Of a stretch of 64,000 nucleotides of DNA, positions 31,707-40,222 are shown piece by piece. Under the pieces are notes generated by a model. That model saw nothing but the letters and a program-made list of their open reading frames with translations, made no database searches and was not told the DNA's origin. The DNA comes from JBFHIZ01 sp963666475 (lineage in GTDB: Bacteria > Bacillota > Clostridia > Lachnospirales > Lachnospiraceae): the NCBI GenBank assembly GCA_963666475.2, contig OY762821.2, positions 186,001 through 250,000 of the forward strand, in the 5' to 3' direction. The translations under genes and the position numbers were made by a program. The stretch's first letter is position 1; each line of letters starts with the position of its first letter.

Positions 31707-32078
31707 ATGGAAGAGAATTCAAGTTTTGTTTGGGTACTTGCAGGGGTTTTTGTTGTAGGTTTTGGTTTGGTAATGGCTTTGATGTTATCAACACATACGT
31801 ATGTAACGATTTTGGAAGGCCTAGGACATATTTCTTTGGCTCAAGAAGAAGATCAGGAGCAGTTTTTAAATCAGTTACATGAAGAACTAAATCAGTTAGA
31901 GGGTTCACAAATCGTATATTTGGAATCCAATCCAAGTACAGAAATTGGCACTTATGATATTTCAATTACATTTGGAATCAGGGGAAAAGTGACAGCAGAA
32001 AATATGGCTTACTACGATGATATTCTAGGAAAGTATTTTGACAATGCAGAACTAAATATTATTTGCAGAAGGTGGTGA
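31707..32078 (+). CDS. Membrane-anchored hypothetical protein
   Basis: 123 residues: membrane segment at about 7-28, then a Glu/Gln-rich helix (EEDQEQFLNQLHEELNQL) and a beta-rich tail. No family recognised. It ends directly at the start of the RpiR regulator gene (coordinates abut), so the two are coupled. Confidence 0.5.
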   Translation: MEENSSFVWVLAGVFVVGFGLVMALMLSTHTYVTILEGLGHISLAQEEDQEQFLNQLHEELNQLEGSQIVYLESNPSTEIGTYDISITFGIRGKVTAENMAYYDDILGKYFDNAELNIICRRW

Positions 32079-32795
32079 ATGATGTTTTCATATGAGATCA
32101 TACAAACATTTAATCAAACAGAAATGGGCATCTATCGGTTTTTGACTGCAAATGCAGTCCGAATTCCTTTTATGAGCATACGTGAAGTGGCGTCTGAGTT
32201 GCATGTTTCCACTTCAACGATTCTAAGATTCTGTCATAAGGCAAATATGGAAGGGTATAATGAATTAAAAGTTCATGTTCATCGGAGTCTGGATGAAATG
32301 GAAACGCACGAGAAAAGCAAGGATTTAGAAGAATTATCCCTCTATTTTCAGCAGGTAAATACAGATAGTTTTGAAAAAAACATCCACAATGCAATAGAAA
32401 TGTTGAAGGCTGCGCAAAAAATCTTTTTTATTGGGCTTGGATCTTCTGGAGCGTTGGCAAGATATGGTGCAAGATATTTTTCGAATCTTGGAAAATTTGC
32501 GATTGGGCTGGAAGACGAACTGTATCCAATTACGGAGGAAATGGCAGAGAACACGGTGGTCATTATACTGTCGGTAAGTGGGGAAACAAACGGTCTGATT
32601 GATTTTGTCGACCGGTGCAGAACAAGTGGATGTAAGACCTTGTGCATTACAAATAAAGAGGCGTCCATACTTTCAAGAATGTCTGATATGTCGCTATCGT
32701 ATCATGTGACATACGAAACAGGTCCAGAAGGACATAATGCAACAACGCAAGTGCCGGTCTTATTTTTGATTGAAGCATTAGCAAGAAGGCTTTAA
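32079..32795 (+). CDS. RpiR/MurR-family regulator
   Basis: 238 residues: HTH_6 domain at about 1-75 (IREVASELHVSTSTILRFCHKANMEGY) and a SIS sugar-phosphate-binding domain from about 105 (IFFIGLGSSGALARYGARYFSNLG, VIILSVSGETNGLIDFVDRC). Start ATG 32079 or 32082, with AGGTGG upstream. Such regulators control sugar or amino-sugar genes. No sugar operon is attached here, though a sugar O-acetyltransferase follows. Confidence 0.85.
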   Translation: MMFSYEIIQTFNQTEMGIYRFLTANAVRIPFMSIREVASELHVSTSTILRFCHKANMEGYNELKVHVHRSLDEMETHEKSKDLEELSLYFQQVNTDSFEKNIHNAIEMLKAAQKIFFIGLGSSGALARYGARYFSNLGKFAIGLEDELYPITEEMAENTVVIILSVSGETNGLIDFVDRCRTSGCKTLCITNKEASILSRMSDMSLSYHVTYETGPEGHNATTQVPVLFLIEALARRL

Positions 32796-32879
32796 AAAAG
32801 CTACAGTTTGTGACTATATTCGTAACAGCCTTTGATTTACCATATATTTGTAACGAATCATATATATGGAGGATAAAGA

Positions 32880-33551
32880 GTGAAAAATATAAGAGTGATA
32901 AAAGAAAGTACAAAAAAAGAAAATACGGAAATAATGCAGGAGCAAATGATGACAGAACTTGAGAAATGTATGGCTGGCGAATGGTACGATTGCCATAACG
33001 AAGTGTTTTTAGAGTATAAGAATCATACACGCGAATTGTTATCGCATTACAATTCTTTAAAATACCATCAAAAAAAGGAGAAAACTGAGGTTCTGCAAAA
33101 GATGTTTGGTAGTTGCGGAACAAATGTTTCCGTTGGATCCCCATTTATTTGTGATTATGGGGTGAATGTTCATGTCGGATCCAATGTATCCGTCAATATG
33201 AATTGTACATTTGTTGACTGCAATACAATTGAAATCGGAGATCAGGTATTGATTGCTTCGAACGTGCAAATATATACAGCAACGCATCCGGTAGAGAGGT
33301 CGGAAAGATTGACTCCAAACTGGGATCCAGAGAGTGGGGAGTATTTTTGCAGGACGTATGCATTGCCTGTAAAGATTGGAAATGGATGTTGGATTGGAGG
33401 AGGAGTAATCATTCTTCCAGGTGTGACAATAGGTGATGGGACAGTAATCGGTGCGGGAAGTGTGGTGACAAAAGATATTCCGGCAAATTGTGTAGCTGTA
33501 GGAAACCCCTGCAAAGTGATTCGAAAGATTAACGGTGAACAAAATGATTAA
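32880..33551 (+). CDS. Maltose/galactoside-type O-acetyltransferase
   Basis: 223 residues. The hexapeptide left-handed beta-helix fold is seen (IGDQVLIASNVQIYTATHPV, IGNGCWIGGGVIILPGVTIGDGTVIGAGSVVTKDIP), with the Maa-type N-terminal domain (EKCMAGEWYDCHN). The catalytic His is in TATHPV. Start GTG 32880 fits GGAGG at 32868-32872; an ATG at 32949 would give the more usual length. It acetylates a sugar with acetyl-CoA. It overlaps the HAD gene. Confidence 0.88.
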   Translation: MKNIRVIKESTKKENTEIMQEQMMTELEKCMAGEWYDCHNEVFLEYKNHTRELLSHYNSLKYHQKKEKTEVLQKMFGSCGTNVSVGSPFICDYGVNVHVGSNVSVNMNCTFVDCNTIEIGDQVLIASNVQIYTATHPVERSERLTPNWDPESGEYFCRTYALPVKIGNGCWIGGGVIILPGVTIGDGTVIGAGSVVTKDIPANCVAVGNPCKVIRKINGEQND

Positions 33552-34194
33552 ACTAGTAGCATTTGATTTGGATGGAACCATAGCAAATACCCTTCCGATG
33601 TGTGTACAAGCGTTTGAAAAGACGATTTCTCCTTATGTTGGGCATACTTTAAGCAAAGATGAAATTGCGCAGACCTTCGGACTAAACGAGAGTGGTATGG
33701 TGAAATTTTTTGTAAAAGATGAATGGGAAAAAGCATTGAATGAATTTTTTTCCATGTATGAAGAACTCCATGATTTGTGCGATACTCCGATGGAGGGAAT
33801 TAGAGATTTGATTGAGCAGTTAAGAGAATGTGGAGTCATTCTTCCACTGATTACAGGTAAGGGACAAGAGTGTTGTGACATTACGTTGAGAAAACTTCAG
33901 ATGAACGAATTATTTTCGGATATATATCCTGGGAATGAATTCAGAATTGCAAAAAAAGATGCGATGTTTGATTTGATGAGCAAATACCATGTAGAAGCAG
34001 ATGAGTGCATATATATTGGGGATGCTGTTTCCGACGTTACCGCTTCAAAGGAAGCAGGGTGGAAATGCTATTCTGTGGCGTGGTGCGAGACAGCAGATCG
34101 AGATCGATTAATGGAAGTAAATGGTGATCTTGTTTTTGATAGGGTGCAGGATTTGGCGAAAGAATTGAGTGCACAAATCGATTGCAAGAATTGA
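33544..34194 (+). CDS. HAD hydrolase (phosphoglycolate phosphatase-like)
   Basis: 216 residues from ATG 33544, which overlaps the acetyltransferase stop. Motifs: nucleophile VAFDLDGTIANT, Thr-type motif II LPLITGKG, the lysine region AKKDA, and YIGDAVSDVTASKEAG (motif IV). The cap is helical (C1 type). Dephosphorylation of a small phosphate ester is expected. Confidence 0.85.
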   Translation: MIKLVAFDLDGTIANTLPMCVQAFEKTISPYVGHTLSKDEIAQTFGLNESGMVKFFVKDEWEKALNEFFSMYEELHDLCDTPMEGIRDLIEQLRECGVILPLITGKGQECCDITLRKLQMNELFSDIYPGNEFRIAKKDAMFDLMSKYHVEADECIYIGDAVSDVTASKEAGWKCYSVAWCETADRDRLMEVNGDLVFDRVQDLAKELSAQIDCKN

Positions 34195-34206
34195 TGAGAG
34201 GCGAAG

Positions 34207-34293
34207 ATGTTAAGACTTAGACCATATGAGAAAAATGATGCTGCACATATCATAAGTTGGATTAAAGATGAAATGGAGAGATTCCTTAAGTGA
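34207..34293 (+). pseudogene. GNAT N-terminal remnant
   Basis: 28 codons: MLRLRPYEKNDAAHIISWIKDE then a short different tail and TGA. The start matches the first beta-alpha unit of Clostridia GNAT proteins, where about 150 further residues should follow. A truncated gene. Confidence 0.55.
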
Positions 34294-34362
34294 TATTTGA
34301 TACAAGGAAATAAATCATAGAAAATAAATTGTTATTATGCGAAAAGGATTTGGAGGTTCTAA

Positions 34363-35034
34363 GTGGAAAACGAAATCAAGAAAATATTATTATCGTGTGG
34401 CGCGGATGTATGTGGGATTGCTAATATCGATCGGTTCAACCATGTTCCGTTAGAGTTTTCGCCAACTGGAATCTTTGAACGCTGCAAGGCTGTTATTGTA
34501 TATGGAGTAGCTTTGCCGAAGGGATTGTCAGAGATATCTCCAAGATTGGTATATGGGCATTTTAATTCCTTTGTTTCTACGGAAGTGGATAGAATTGCAC
34601 TCGTTGCATCAAAAAAAATTGAGAAAGTTTTTTCAATAAGGGCAGTACCATTACCTTGTGACACGCCATATGAGTATTGGGAACATGAAACGATGACAGG
34701 AATGGGTCTGATATCCATGAAGCATGCTGCATATATGGCAGGGCTAGGTGACATCGGGAAAAATAGTTTGTTGATCAATCCACAGTATGGAAATATGTTG
34801 ACAATCGGTGCAATCTTAGTAGACCTTGATTTAAAATCGGATGATTTTTGCAGAGAGATTTGTATTGAAAATTGCACAAAGTGTGTGGACAGTTGTCCAG
34901 TACAAGCAATCGAGAATAAGTCGGTGGACCAATTGCTATGTCGTACCAATACCTATGGAAAAACAGCCCGAGGTTTTGAAACCGTAGATTGCAATCGATG
35001 TCGGGTGGTATGTCCAAAGAGGTATGGCATATGA
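34363..35034 (+). CDS. Epoxyqueuosine reductase-like Fe-S protein
   Basis: 223 residues, shorter than QueG (over 300). The cluster-binding part is CREICIENCTKCVDSCPVQAI followed by CNRCRVVCP, i.e. two 4Fe-4S sites as in QueG and reductive dehalogenase relatives. The QueG-like cobalamin-binding front is reduced. Start GTG 34363 with GGAGG at 34352-34356. Role unknown; redox chemistry is likely. Confidence 0.7.
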   Translation: MENEIKKILLSCGADVCGIANIDRFNHVPLEFSPTGIFERCKAVIVYGVALPKGLSEISPRLVYGHFNSFVSTEVDRIALVASKKIEKVFSIRAVPLPCDTPYEYWEHETMTGMGLISMKHAAYMAGLGDIGKNSLLINPQYGNMLTIGAILVDLDLKSDDFCREICIENCTKCVDSCPVQAIENKSVDQLLCRTNTYGKTARGFETVDCNRCRVVCPKRYGI

Positions 35035-35558
35035 TTGTATTGATTACAGGAGCATCGCACACCGGGAAAACTGTGCTAGCACAACGTTTGTTAGAGCAAT
35101 ATCATTATCCCTATTTGTCCCTGGATCATTTGAAGATGGGATTGATGAGAAGTTGTCATACAACATTGACTCCTATGAGTGACTACGAACAAATCACGGA
35201 GTATCTTTGGCCCATCGCATTAGAAATGATAAAAACGGCAATAGAAAATGAGCAGAATTTGATCGTGGAAGGTTGCTATATACCCTTTGACTGGGCAAAA
35301 GATTTTGAGGAAAGATACGTAGAACAGATAAAATATTGTTGTCTAATTATGAGTGAAAGATATATTCATAATCATTATAGTGATATAATGAAGTATGCGA
35401 GTATTGTAGAAAAGCGTTTGGATGATACTTATTGTTCGATTGAAATGCTACTTGAAGATAACGCGGCTTTATTAGAGAAAGTAAATAAATTTCAATGTCC
35501 ATATCAGTTGATTGATGAGAAATATCAAGTGGATTTGAACTACTTTAAGAATGAATGA
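35031..35558 (+). CDS. P-loop kinase-like protein
   Basis: 175 residues from ATG 35031, overlapping the Fe-S gene by 4 bases. Walker A GASHTGKT at residues 7-14 (after MIVLIT), then LSLDHLKMGLMR, a lid-like region and VEGCYIPFDW as a Walker-B-type strand. It resembles the zeta-toxin/chloramphenicol-phosphotransferase-type small kinases. The substrate is not known. Confidence 0.7.
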   Translation: MIVLITGASHTGKTVLAQRLLEQYHYPYLSLDHLKMGLMRSCHTTLTPMSDYEQITEYLWPIALEMIKTAIENEQNLIVEGCYIPFDWAKDFEERYVEQIKYCCLIMSERYIHNHYSDIMKYASIVEKRLDDTYCSIEMLLEDNAALLEKVNKFQCPYQLIDEKYQVDLNYFKNE

Positions 35559-35599
35559 ATTAGATAAAATGAATTGAATATAAATGAAGGGAAGATACC

Positions 35600-36364
35600 A
35601 TGATAACAGATACATTTGATAATCAATCAAAAGCAATCATAAATCTACCCGTCCGTGGAACAGAAATTGCTGTGGATGCATGCATACTTACGTTTTCACA
35701 TGAAATAGAAACCTTTGTAATCAACAATTATAAATGTGAGCAAATAGCTTCTTTTTGGTTCGCGACTGGCAAAACACCAATTTATTGTATTTCATATAGA
35801 GGAAAGAAAATTGCTTTTTATAAAACGTATGTTGGAGCACCGGCCTGTGTAGGAACGGTGGAAGATAGCCTGTCAGAAATCAAAACGGATAAGTACATCG
35901 TTTTTGGCGGTGCAGGTTGTTTGAACAAAGAAATCGCACACGGAAAAGTTATGATTCCAAATGAAGCATATCGAGATGAAGGCACGTCGTATCATTATGC
36001 ACCGGCGTCGGATTATATCGATATCAAGAATGCAGAGATCGTGTCCTCATTTATGAAAAAGAATGGAATTCCTTATGTAGTTGGGAAGACTTGGACGACA
36101 GATTCTTTTTATCGTGAGACCATCAATAATTACGAGAAAAGAAAGGCGGATGGCTGCATTTCGGTAGAAATGGAATGTGCTGCCTTACAAGCTATGTGTG
36201 ATTTCAGAAATCTGGATTTATTTGTTTTTTTTACGAGCGGAGACTTGCTAGATGCACCAGAATGGGACAATCGTTGTGTCGATGGTGAAAAAACGGGGAC
36301 ACAACATGATAATAAACATTTTGACATCGCAATAGAACTTGCAAGATATGTGTCAGAATTATAG
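35600..36364 (+). CDS. Nucleoside phosphorylase family protein
   Basis: 254 residues. PNP/UDP-family signatures: CISYRGKKIAFYKTYVGAPAC, KYIVFGGAGCLNKEI, TTDSFYRET and SVEMECAALQAMCDFRNLDLFVFFTSGD (the ExE-type ribose and base pocket, here VEMECAAL). It should cleave nucleosides with phosphate, but the family is diverse. Own ribosome site GGGAAG. Confidence 0.8.
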   Translation: MITDTFDNQSKAIINLPVRGTEIAVDACILTFSHEIETFVINNYKCEQIASFWFATGKTPIYCISYRGKKIAFYKTYVGAPACVGTVEDSLSEIKTDKYIVFGGAGCLNKEIAHGKVMIPNEAYRDEGTSYHYAPASDYIDIKNAEIVSSFMKKNGIPYVVGKTWTTDSFYRETINNYEKRKADGCISVEMECAALQAMCDFRNLDLFVFFTSGDLLDAPEWDNRCVDGEKTGTQHDNKHFDIAIELARYVSEL

Positions 36365-36387
36365 TTCAATGAAAAGAGGGATTTCAT

Positions 36388-36804
36388 ATGGAAAAAGCAA
36401 ACGAAGTAATGAAGGAACGATTTGGAAAAGATTCTTTGATGGCACTTGCTACGGTGGATGAACAGGGAAGACCATGGGTCCGAACGGTGGATGCACTTTT
36501 TTTTGAAGGAAGTTTTTACACGATTACTTATGCGCTTTCGAATAAAATCCTTCATATTGAGAAGAATCCAGTCGTTGGGGTCAGTGGAGAATGGTTCTCA
36601 GGTCATGCGATAGCAGAAAACATGGGATATATTCGCCTTGAGCACAATGATGGCATGGCAGATCGATTACGAGATGCTTTTGCCGCATGGTACTTAAATG
36701 GACATGTCAATGAAGAAGATCAAAATACAATTATTCTTCGAATGAAGCTTACCGATGGGATTTTGTATGCAGACGGAACGAGATATGAGCTGAATTATAA
36801 CTAA
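36388..36804 (+). CDS. Pyridoxamine 5'-phosphate oxidase-like flavoprotein, 3
   Basis: 138 residues: SLMALATVDEQGRPWVRTVDALFFEGSFYTITYALSNKILHIEKNPVVGVSGEWF is the split-barrel core. It is different in detail from the other two in this window (27185, 30767), so they are not recent duplicates. Flavin binding is likely, role uncertain. Confidence 0.75.
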   Translation: MEKANEVMKERFGKDSLMALATVDEQGRPWVRTVDALFFEGSFYTITYALSNKILHIEKNPVVGVSGEWFSGHAIAENMGYIRLEHNDGMADRLRDAFAAWYLNGHVNEEDQNTIILRMKLTDGILYADGTRYELNYN

Positions 36805-36837
36805 TCTGAATAATAACTGAGATAAATGAGGAAACCT

Positions 36838-37791
36838 ATGGTAGAAGAGAAAGCGATCGAGATCTGGGATGGATATCGCGAGGATGGAACATTAGCAGGA
36901 ATTGATTTGATTCGAGGAGAACATATCCCTAAGGGATTATTTCACGTGGTCTGTGAGATTCTGGTGAGACATGCAGATGGAGATTTTTTGCTCATGCAAA
37001 GAGACACTGCGAAGCCGAATTATGGTGGAATGTATGAAGCTACGGCCGGAGGTTCTGCTGTAAAAGGGGAAGCTGCTCTTGCTTGTGCAAAAAGAGAATT
37101 GTTGGAAGAAACTGGAATACGGACAGAAGACTTGGTGCAGATCGGGCATTTTGTTTCTACGCATACGATTTATTTTAATTATCTCTACGTGACAGATTGC
37201 GATAAGGAGTCGATTCAATTACAAATAGGGGAGACCATATCTTATAAGTGGGTAAATGAAAAGGATTTTATTTCCTTTGTAAATTCAAACGAGATGATTG
37301 CTTCGCAGAGAGAACATTATATGGAATACCTTTTGAAACAAGGATATGTATCAATCAAGCAAGCGAATTTAGAAGATGTATCCATCGTTTCACTATTGGC
37401 GATCAATATGTGGAAAGAGCATGATATCGAAGAATTGATTTTAGAGTTTTTCGAAGTGATTAGTAGTGATAAGGCAGCAGTGTTTCTATGTTATGACAAG
37501 TCGGAGCCGATTGGATTTGCACAGTGTCAATTGAGATATGATTATGTGGAAGGAACAAATAGCAGTCCGGTTGGGTATTTAGAAGGAATTTTTGTTTTGG
37601 AATCCCACCGAATGAAAGGGTATGCAAAAAAAATGCTTGCAGCATGTGAGGCATGGTCAATGGAAAAAGGATGTATTGAGTTTGCAAGTGACTGTGAATT
37701 GGATAATGAGGTGAGTCAGCATTTTCATAAAAAAATGGGGTTTACAGAAATGAATCGTATCATTTGTTTTAAGAAAACTTTAATTCAGTAA
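36838..37791 (+). CDS. Nudix hydrolase - GNAT acetyltransferase fusion
   Basis: 317 residues from ATG 36838 (AGGAA upstream). N-terminal Nudix domain (about 1-170) with box GGSAVKGEAALACAKRELLEETGI at about residues 70-93, of the isopentenyl-diphosphate-isomerase-like/YfcD layout (LLMQRD, MYEATAGGS). C-terminal GNAT (about 175-317) with loop HRMKGYAKKML and VSQHFHKKMGF. Two enzyme activities in one chain suggest consecutive steps on one metabolite. Confidence 0.8.
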   Translation: MVEEKAIEIWDGYREDGTLAGIDLIRGEHIPKGLFHVVCEILVRHADGDFLLMQRDTAKPNYGGMYEATAGGSAVKGEAALACAKRELLEETGIRTEDLVQIGHFVSTHTIYFNYLYVTDCDKESIQLQIGETISYKWVNEKDFISFVNSNEMIASQREHYMEYLLKQGYVSIKQANLEDVSIVSLLAINMWKEHDIEELILEFFEVISSDKAAVFLCYDKSEPIGFAQCQLRYDYVEGTNSSPVGYLEGIFVLESHRMKGYAKKMLAACEAWSMEKGCIEFASDCELDNEVSQHFHKKMGFTEMNRIICFKKTLIQ

Positions 37792-37810
37792 ATGATTATG
37801 AGGGAGTCAT

Positions 37811-38707
37811 ATGACAGAGGAACAAATTCAAAAATGGATTTTGGAGGATACTGGGGAAGAACAAATTCAGAAGATTCTTTCCGCACAGAATGAAGACGGA
37901 AGCTGGGGCGAGGAAGGAAGATTTTATTCGGATAAGTATCATGGAACCGTATGGCAACTACTTGTTTTGGCCGAATTGGGTGCAAGTGGGGAGGATGCAA
38001 GGATCAAACGAGGATGTGAATTTTTATTAGATCACTCGCAAGAACCAAAAACATTTGGATTTTCTGTGGAAATGAGCAAAACGACAAAGTACGGATTGCC
38101 TGGGAAAGTCATCCCTTGTCTGACTGGAAATATGATATTTGCTTTACTTCGCTTTGGATATTTGAACGATCCTAGAATTCAGGGAGGCATACAATGGATT
38201 CTTCAGTATCAGACGACGGACGATGGAGATGGAGAACATGCGGATGGATTGTACGCATATCACAGTGCATGCTTTGGCGAACACACGTGTTTTATGGGTG
38301 TTGTGAAGTGCTTGAAAGCTCTGTCAGTAATTCCTAAAGAGAAAAGAACGAAAGATATCGAACAAAAAATTCAAGATTTGGCAGAGTTTATGTTATTGCA
38401 TCATATTTATAAACAAAGCCATGATCTATCAAAAAATGCGAAACCTGGATGGTCAAAATTTGGGTTCCCCCTCATGTATCAAACAGATGTGTTGGAAATC
38501 ATGGATATACTAACATCATTAGAGATTCATGATGAGAGAAAGCAAGAGGCATACCAGTTGATTGAAAAAAAGAGAATGCCAGATGGTCGTTGGATTTTGC
38601 AGAATACATATAACGGGAAAATGGTAGTGGATGTGGAAGTGAAAAATGAGCCATCGCGGTGGATTACAGCAAGGGCGATGCGTGTATTACGAGGTAAGAG
38701 CAAGTAA
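37811..38707 (+). CDS. Squalene cyclase/prenyltransferase-like alpha-toroid protein
   Basis: 298 residues. Repeats of the QW-like kind are visible: ILSAQNEDGSWGE, CEFLLDHSQ, GIQWILQYQ, LIEKKRMPDGRWIL, and WITARAMRVLRG. They imply an alpha/alpha toroid as in terpene cyclases and prenyltransferases. The DxDD cyclase motif is not present. DDGDGEHADG is the only acidic cluster. It may be a non-catalytic or unrelated toroid. No terpene genes lie nearby. Confidence 0.65.
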   Translation: MTEEQIQKWILEDTGEEQIQKILSAQNEDGSWGEEGRFYSDKYHGTVWQLLVLAELGASGEDARIKRGCEFLLDHSQEPKTFGFSVEMSKTTKYGLPGKVIPCLTGNMIFALLRFGYLNDPRIQGGIQWILQYQTTDDGDGEHADGLYAYHSACFGEHTCFMGVVKCLKALSVIPKEKRTKDIEQKIQDLAEFMLLHHIYKQSHDLSKNAKPGWSKFGFPLMYQTDVLEIMDILTSLEIHDERKQEAYQLIEKKRMPDGRWILQNTYNGKMVVDVEVKNEPSRWITARAMRVLRGKSK

Positions 38708-38720
38708 GGAGAAAAATTTG

Positions 38721-39149
38721 ATGCGTGTACTGGTCAGTGCCTGTTTAATAGATGAAAATTGTAAATATAATGGAAAAAGCAATCGAAATCAAGAAGTCAT
38801 AGATTTCTTAAAAGATAAAGACGTTGTTACAATTTGTCCAGAGATGCTAGCAGGACTTGGTGCACCAAGAGCTTGTGCAGAAATTGTAAATGGAGTCGTC
38901 ATGGATGATTTGGGAAATAACATCGATGAAGTATTTCGTAAAGGTGTGGAGCGCTCGCTAGATCAGATGAAAGATCAGGATATTGATTTGGTAGTCTTAC
39001 AGTCAAGAAGCCCAACTTGTGGTGTGAAGATGATTTATGATGGGACATTTTCTGGAAAACTCATACCTGGAATGGGACTTTTTGCTCAAGCTTTAGTTGA
39101 AAAAGGATATCAAGTCGTTGATGCAGAAGACATTTCATACTTTGACTAG
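38721..39149 (+). CDS. DUF523 family protein
   Basis: 142 residues from ATG 38721 (AGGAG 9 bases upstream). Family marks: LVSACLIDENCKYNGKSNRN, CPEMLAGLGAPR, LQSRSPTCGV and LIPGMGLFAQAL. Conserved Cys residues (SACL, CPE, TCG) suggest metal or Fe-S binding. The role of the family is unsettled. It follows the toroid gene by 13 bases. Confidence 0.85.
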   Translation: MRVLVSACLIDENCKYNGKSNRNQEVIDFLKDKDVVTICPEMLAGLGAPRACAEIVNGVVMDDLGNNIDEVFRKGVERSLDQMKDQDIDLVVLQSRSPTCGVKMIYDGTFSGKLIPGMGLFAQALVEKGYQVVDAEDISYFD

Positions 39150-39228
39150 GTAGATTATTTAGGTAGATTAAATAGGTAGATTAAATAGGTAAATTAGCAA
39201 GGTAGATTACCTAGGTAGATTAACTGGG
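39148..39228 (+). repeat. Short tandem repeats after the DUF523 gene
   Basis: About six imperfect copies of a 13- to 17-base unit near TAGGTAGATTAAA, starting at the stop codon of the DUF523 gene. No coding potential. Confidence 0.7.
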
Positions 39229-39275
39229 TTGTTTAAGTGGTTTGATTATGAAAAAGGTGCAATTTTTGAAATTGG

Positions 39276-39660
39276 TGGGCAAATATGATTTTTTCAAGCG
39301 AGAATTGCCCAAAAAATCTATTGTGACTTGGTTGTTTTTATTGGATAAAGCATAGTTGGACAATTTGATTATAAAAAGAATCATATTGCCCAAAATAAAA
39401 TGGATTTTGGGCAATAAGCGACTTATTTCGTGGAATTTGTCCAATACAGTATTTTGAGTATCAATTAGAGTTTACAAGTGCTTGTAAGTGCTTAGATAGA
39501 GCCGTTCTATCTGAATAATTATTGAACGAAATAAACAGATGGGCAATTTGAACATTTATATTAAGAAAATGCCCAAACAAGAAAACCAAGCGAACAAGAA
39601 AACCTAGCATACAATACAACCAAGCATATAAGAAAAACCAAGAACCTTAAGCCAGGTAAA
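39276..39660. repeat. Non-coding element B with TTGGGCAA boxes and repeats
   Basis: Boxes: TGGGCAA (39276-39282) with TTGCCCA (39305-39311); TTGCCCAA (39386-39393) with TTGGGCAA (39407-39414), a perfect 8-bp stem with a 13-base loop; TGGGCAA (39540-39546) with TTGCCCA-type ATGCCCAAACAAGAAAA (from 39569). Then follows an A-rich array of about 80 bases (units near ACAAGAAAACCAAGC). The order and the last box match element A at 28671-29030. No gene is evident in the 534 bases between 39150 and 39683. Confidence 0.65.
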
Positions 39661-39683
39661 TGTAAAAGAAAGGACCAGAGGAC

Positions 39684-40154
39684 ATGATTCAATACATAAT
39701 AGCAAAAAAAGATGACATTGAATTATTAATGAAAAGCAGAATAGAGATGTTACAGGCTGTGAATTGCTTGCCTGCTACTCACGAATTTGATCAAGAATTA
39801 ATGAATCAAACCAGGGCATACTTTGAAAGTGAGAATCATGCGACTGTGCTAGCTTTGGAATCAATAGAATCTAAAGAGTCTGAGGTAATTGGATGTGCGA
39901 CTTTATGTTATACACAAGTCATGCCTACATTTTCTCATCCTACTGGTAAGAGAGCACATTTAATTAATGTATATACGCATAGCGACTATCGCAATCAAGG
40001 AATTGCATCGCATATGATAGAAATGTTGATTTCTATCGCAAAGACAAATGGGGTCACGGAGATTACTTTAGATGCCACCGAATTGGGAAGAGTAATTTAT
40101 CAAAAATGTGACTTTGTTGATTCCAAGAATCATATGGTATTAGATTTAAGATAG
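39684..40154 (+). CDS. GNAT family N-acetyltransferase
   Basis: 156 residues. RAHLINVYTHSDYRNQGIASHMIEMLISIA carries the acetyl-CoA loop RNQGIAS, then EITLDATELGRVIYQKCDF. It has a ribosome site (AAAGGA) at the end of the non-coding element B, just as the GNAT gene at 29097 follows element A. Substrate unknown. Confidence 0.85.
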   Translation: MIQYIIAKKDDIELLMKSRIEMLQAVNCLPATHEFDQELMNQTRAYFESENHATVLALESIESKESEVIGCATLCYTQVMPTFSHPTGKRAHLINVYTHSDYRNQGIASHMIEMLISIAKTNGVTEITLDATELGRVIYQKCDFVDSKNHMVLDLR

Positions 40155-40222
40155 AAAGGCAAAAATAGTCGAGAACAAAATTCTGAAATACGGTATCCTT
40201 TCTTTAGAAGGAGGTGATCGAG

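Noticed and set aside
39220..39444. A 74-codon open frame on the - strand
   Set aside because: It runs through the non-coding boxes of element B, lacks a ribosome site, and reads like chance AT-rich sequence.
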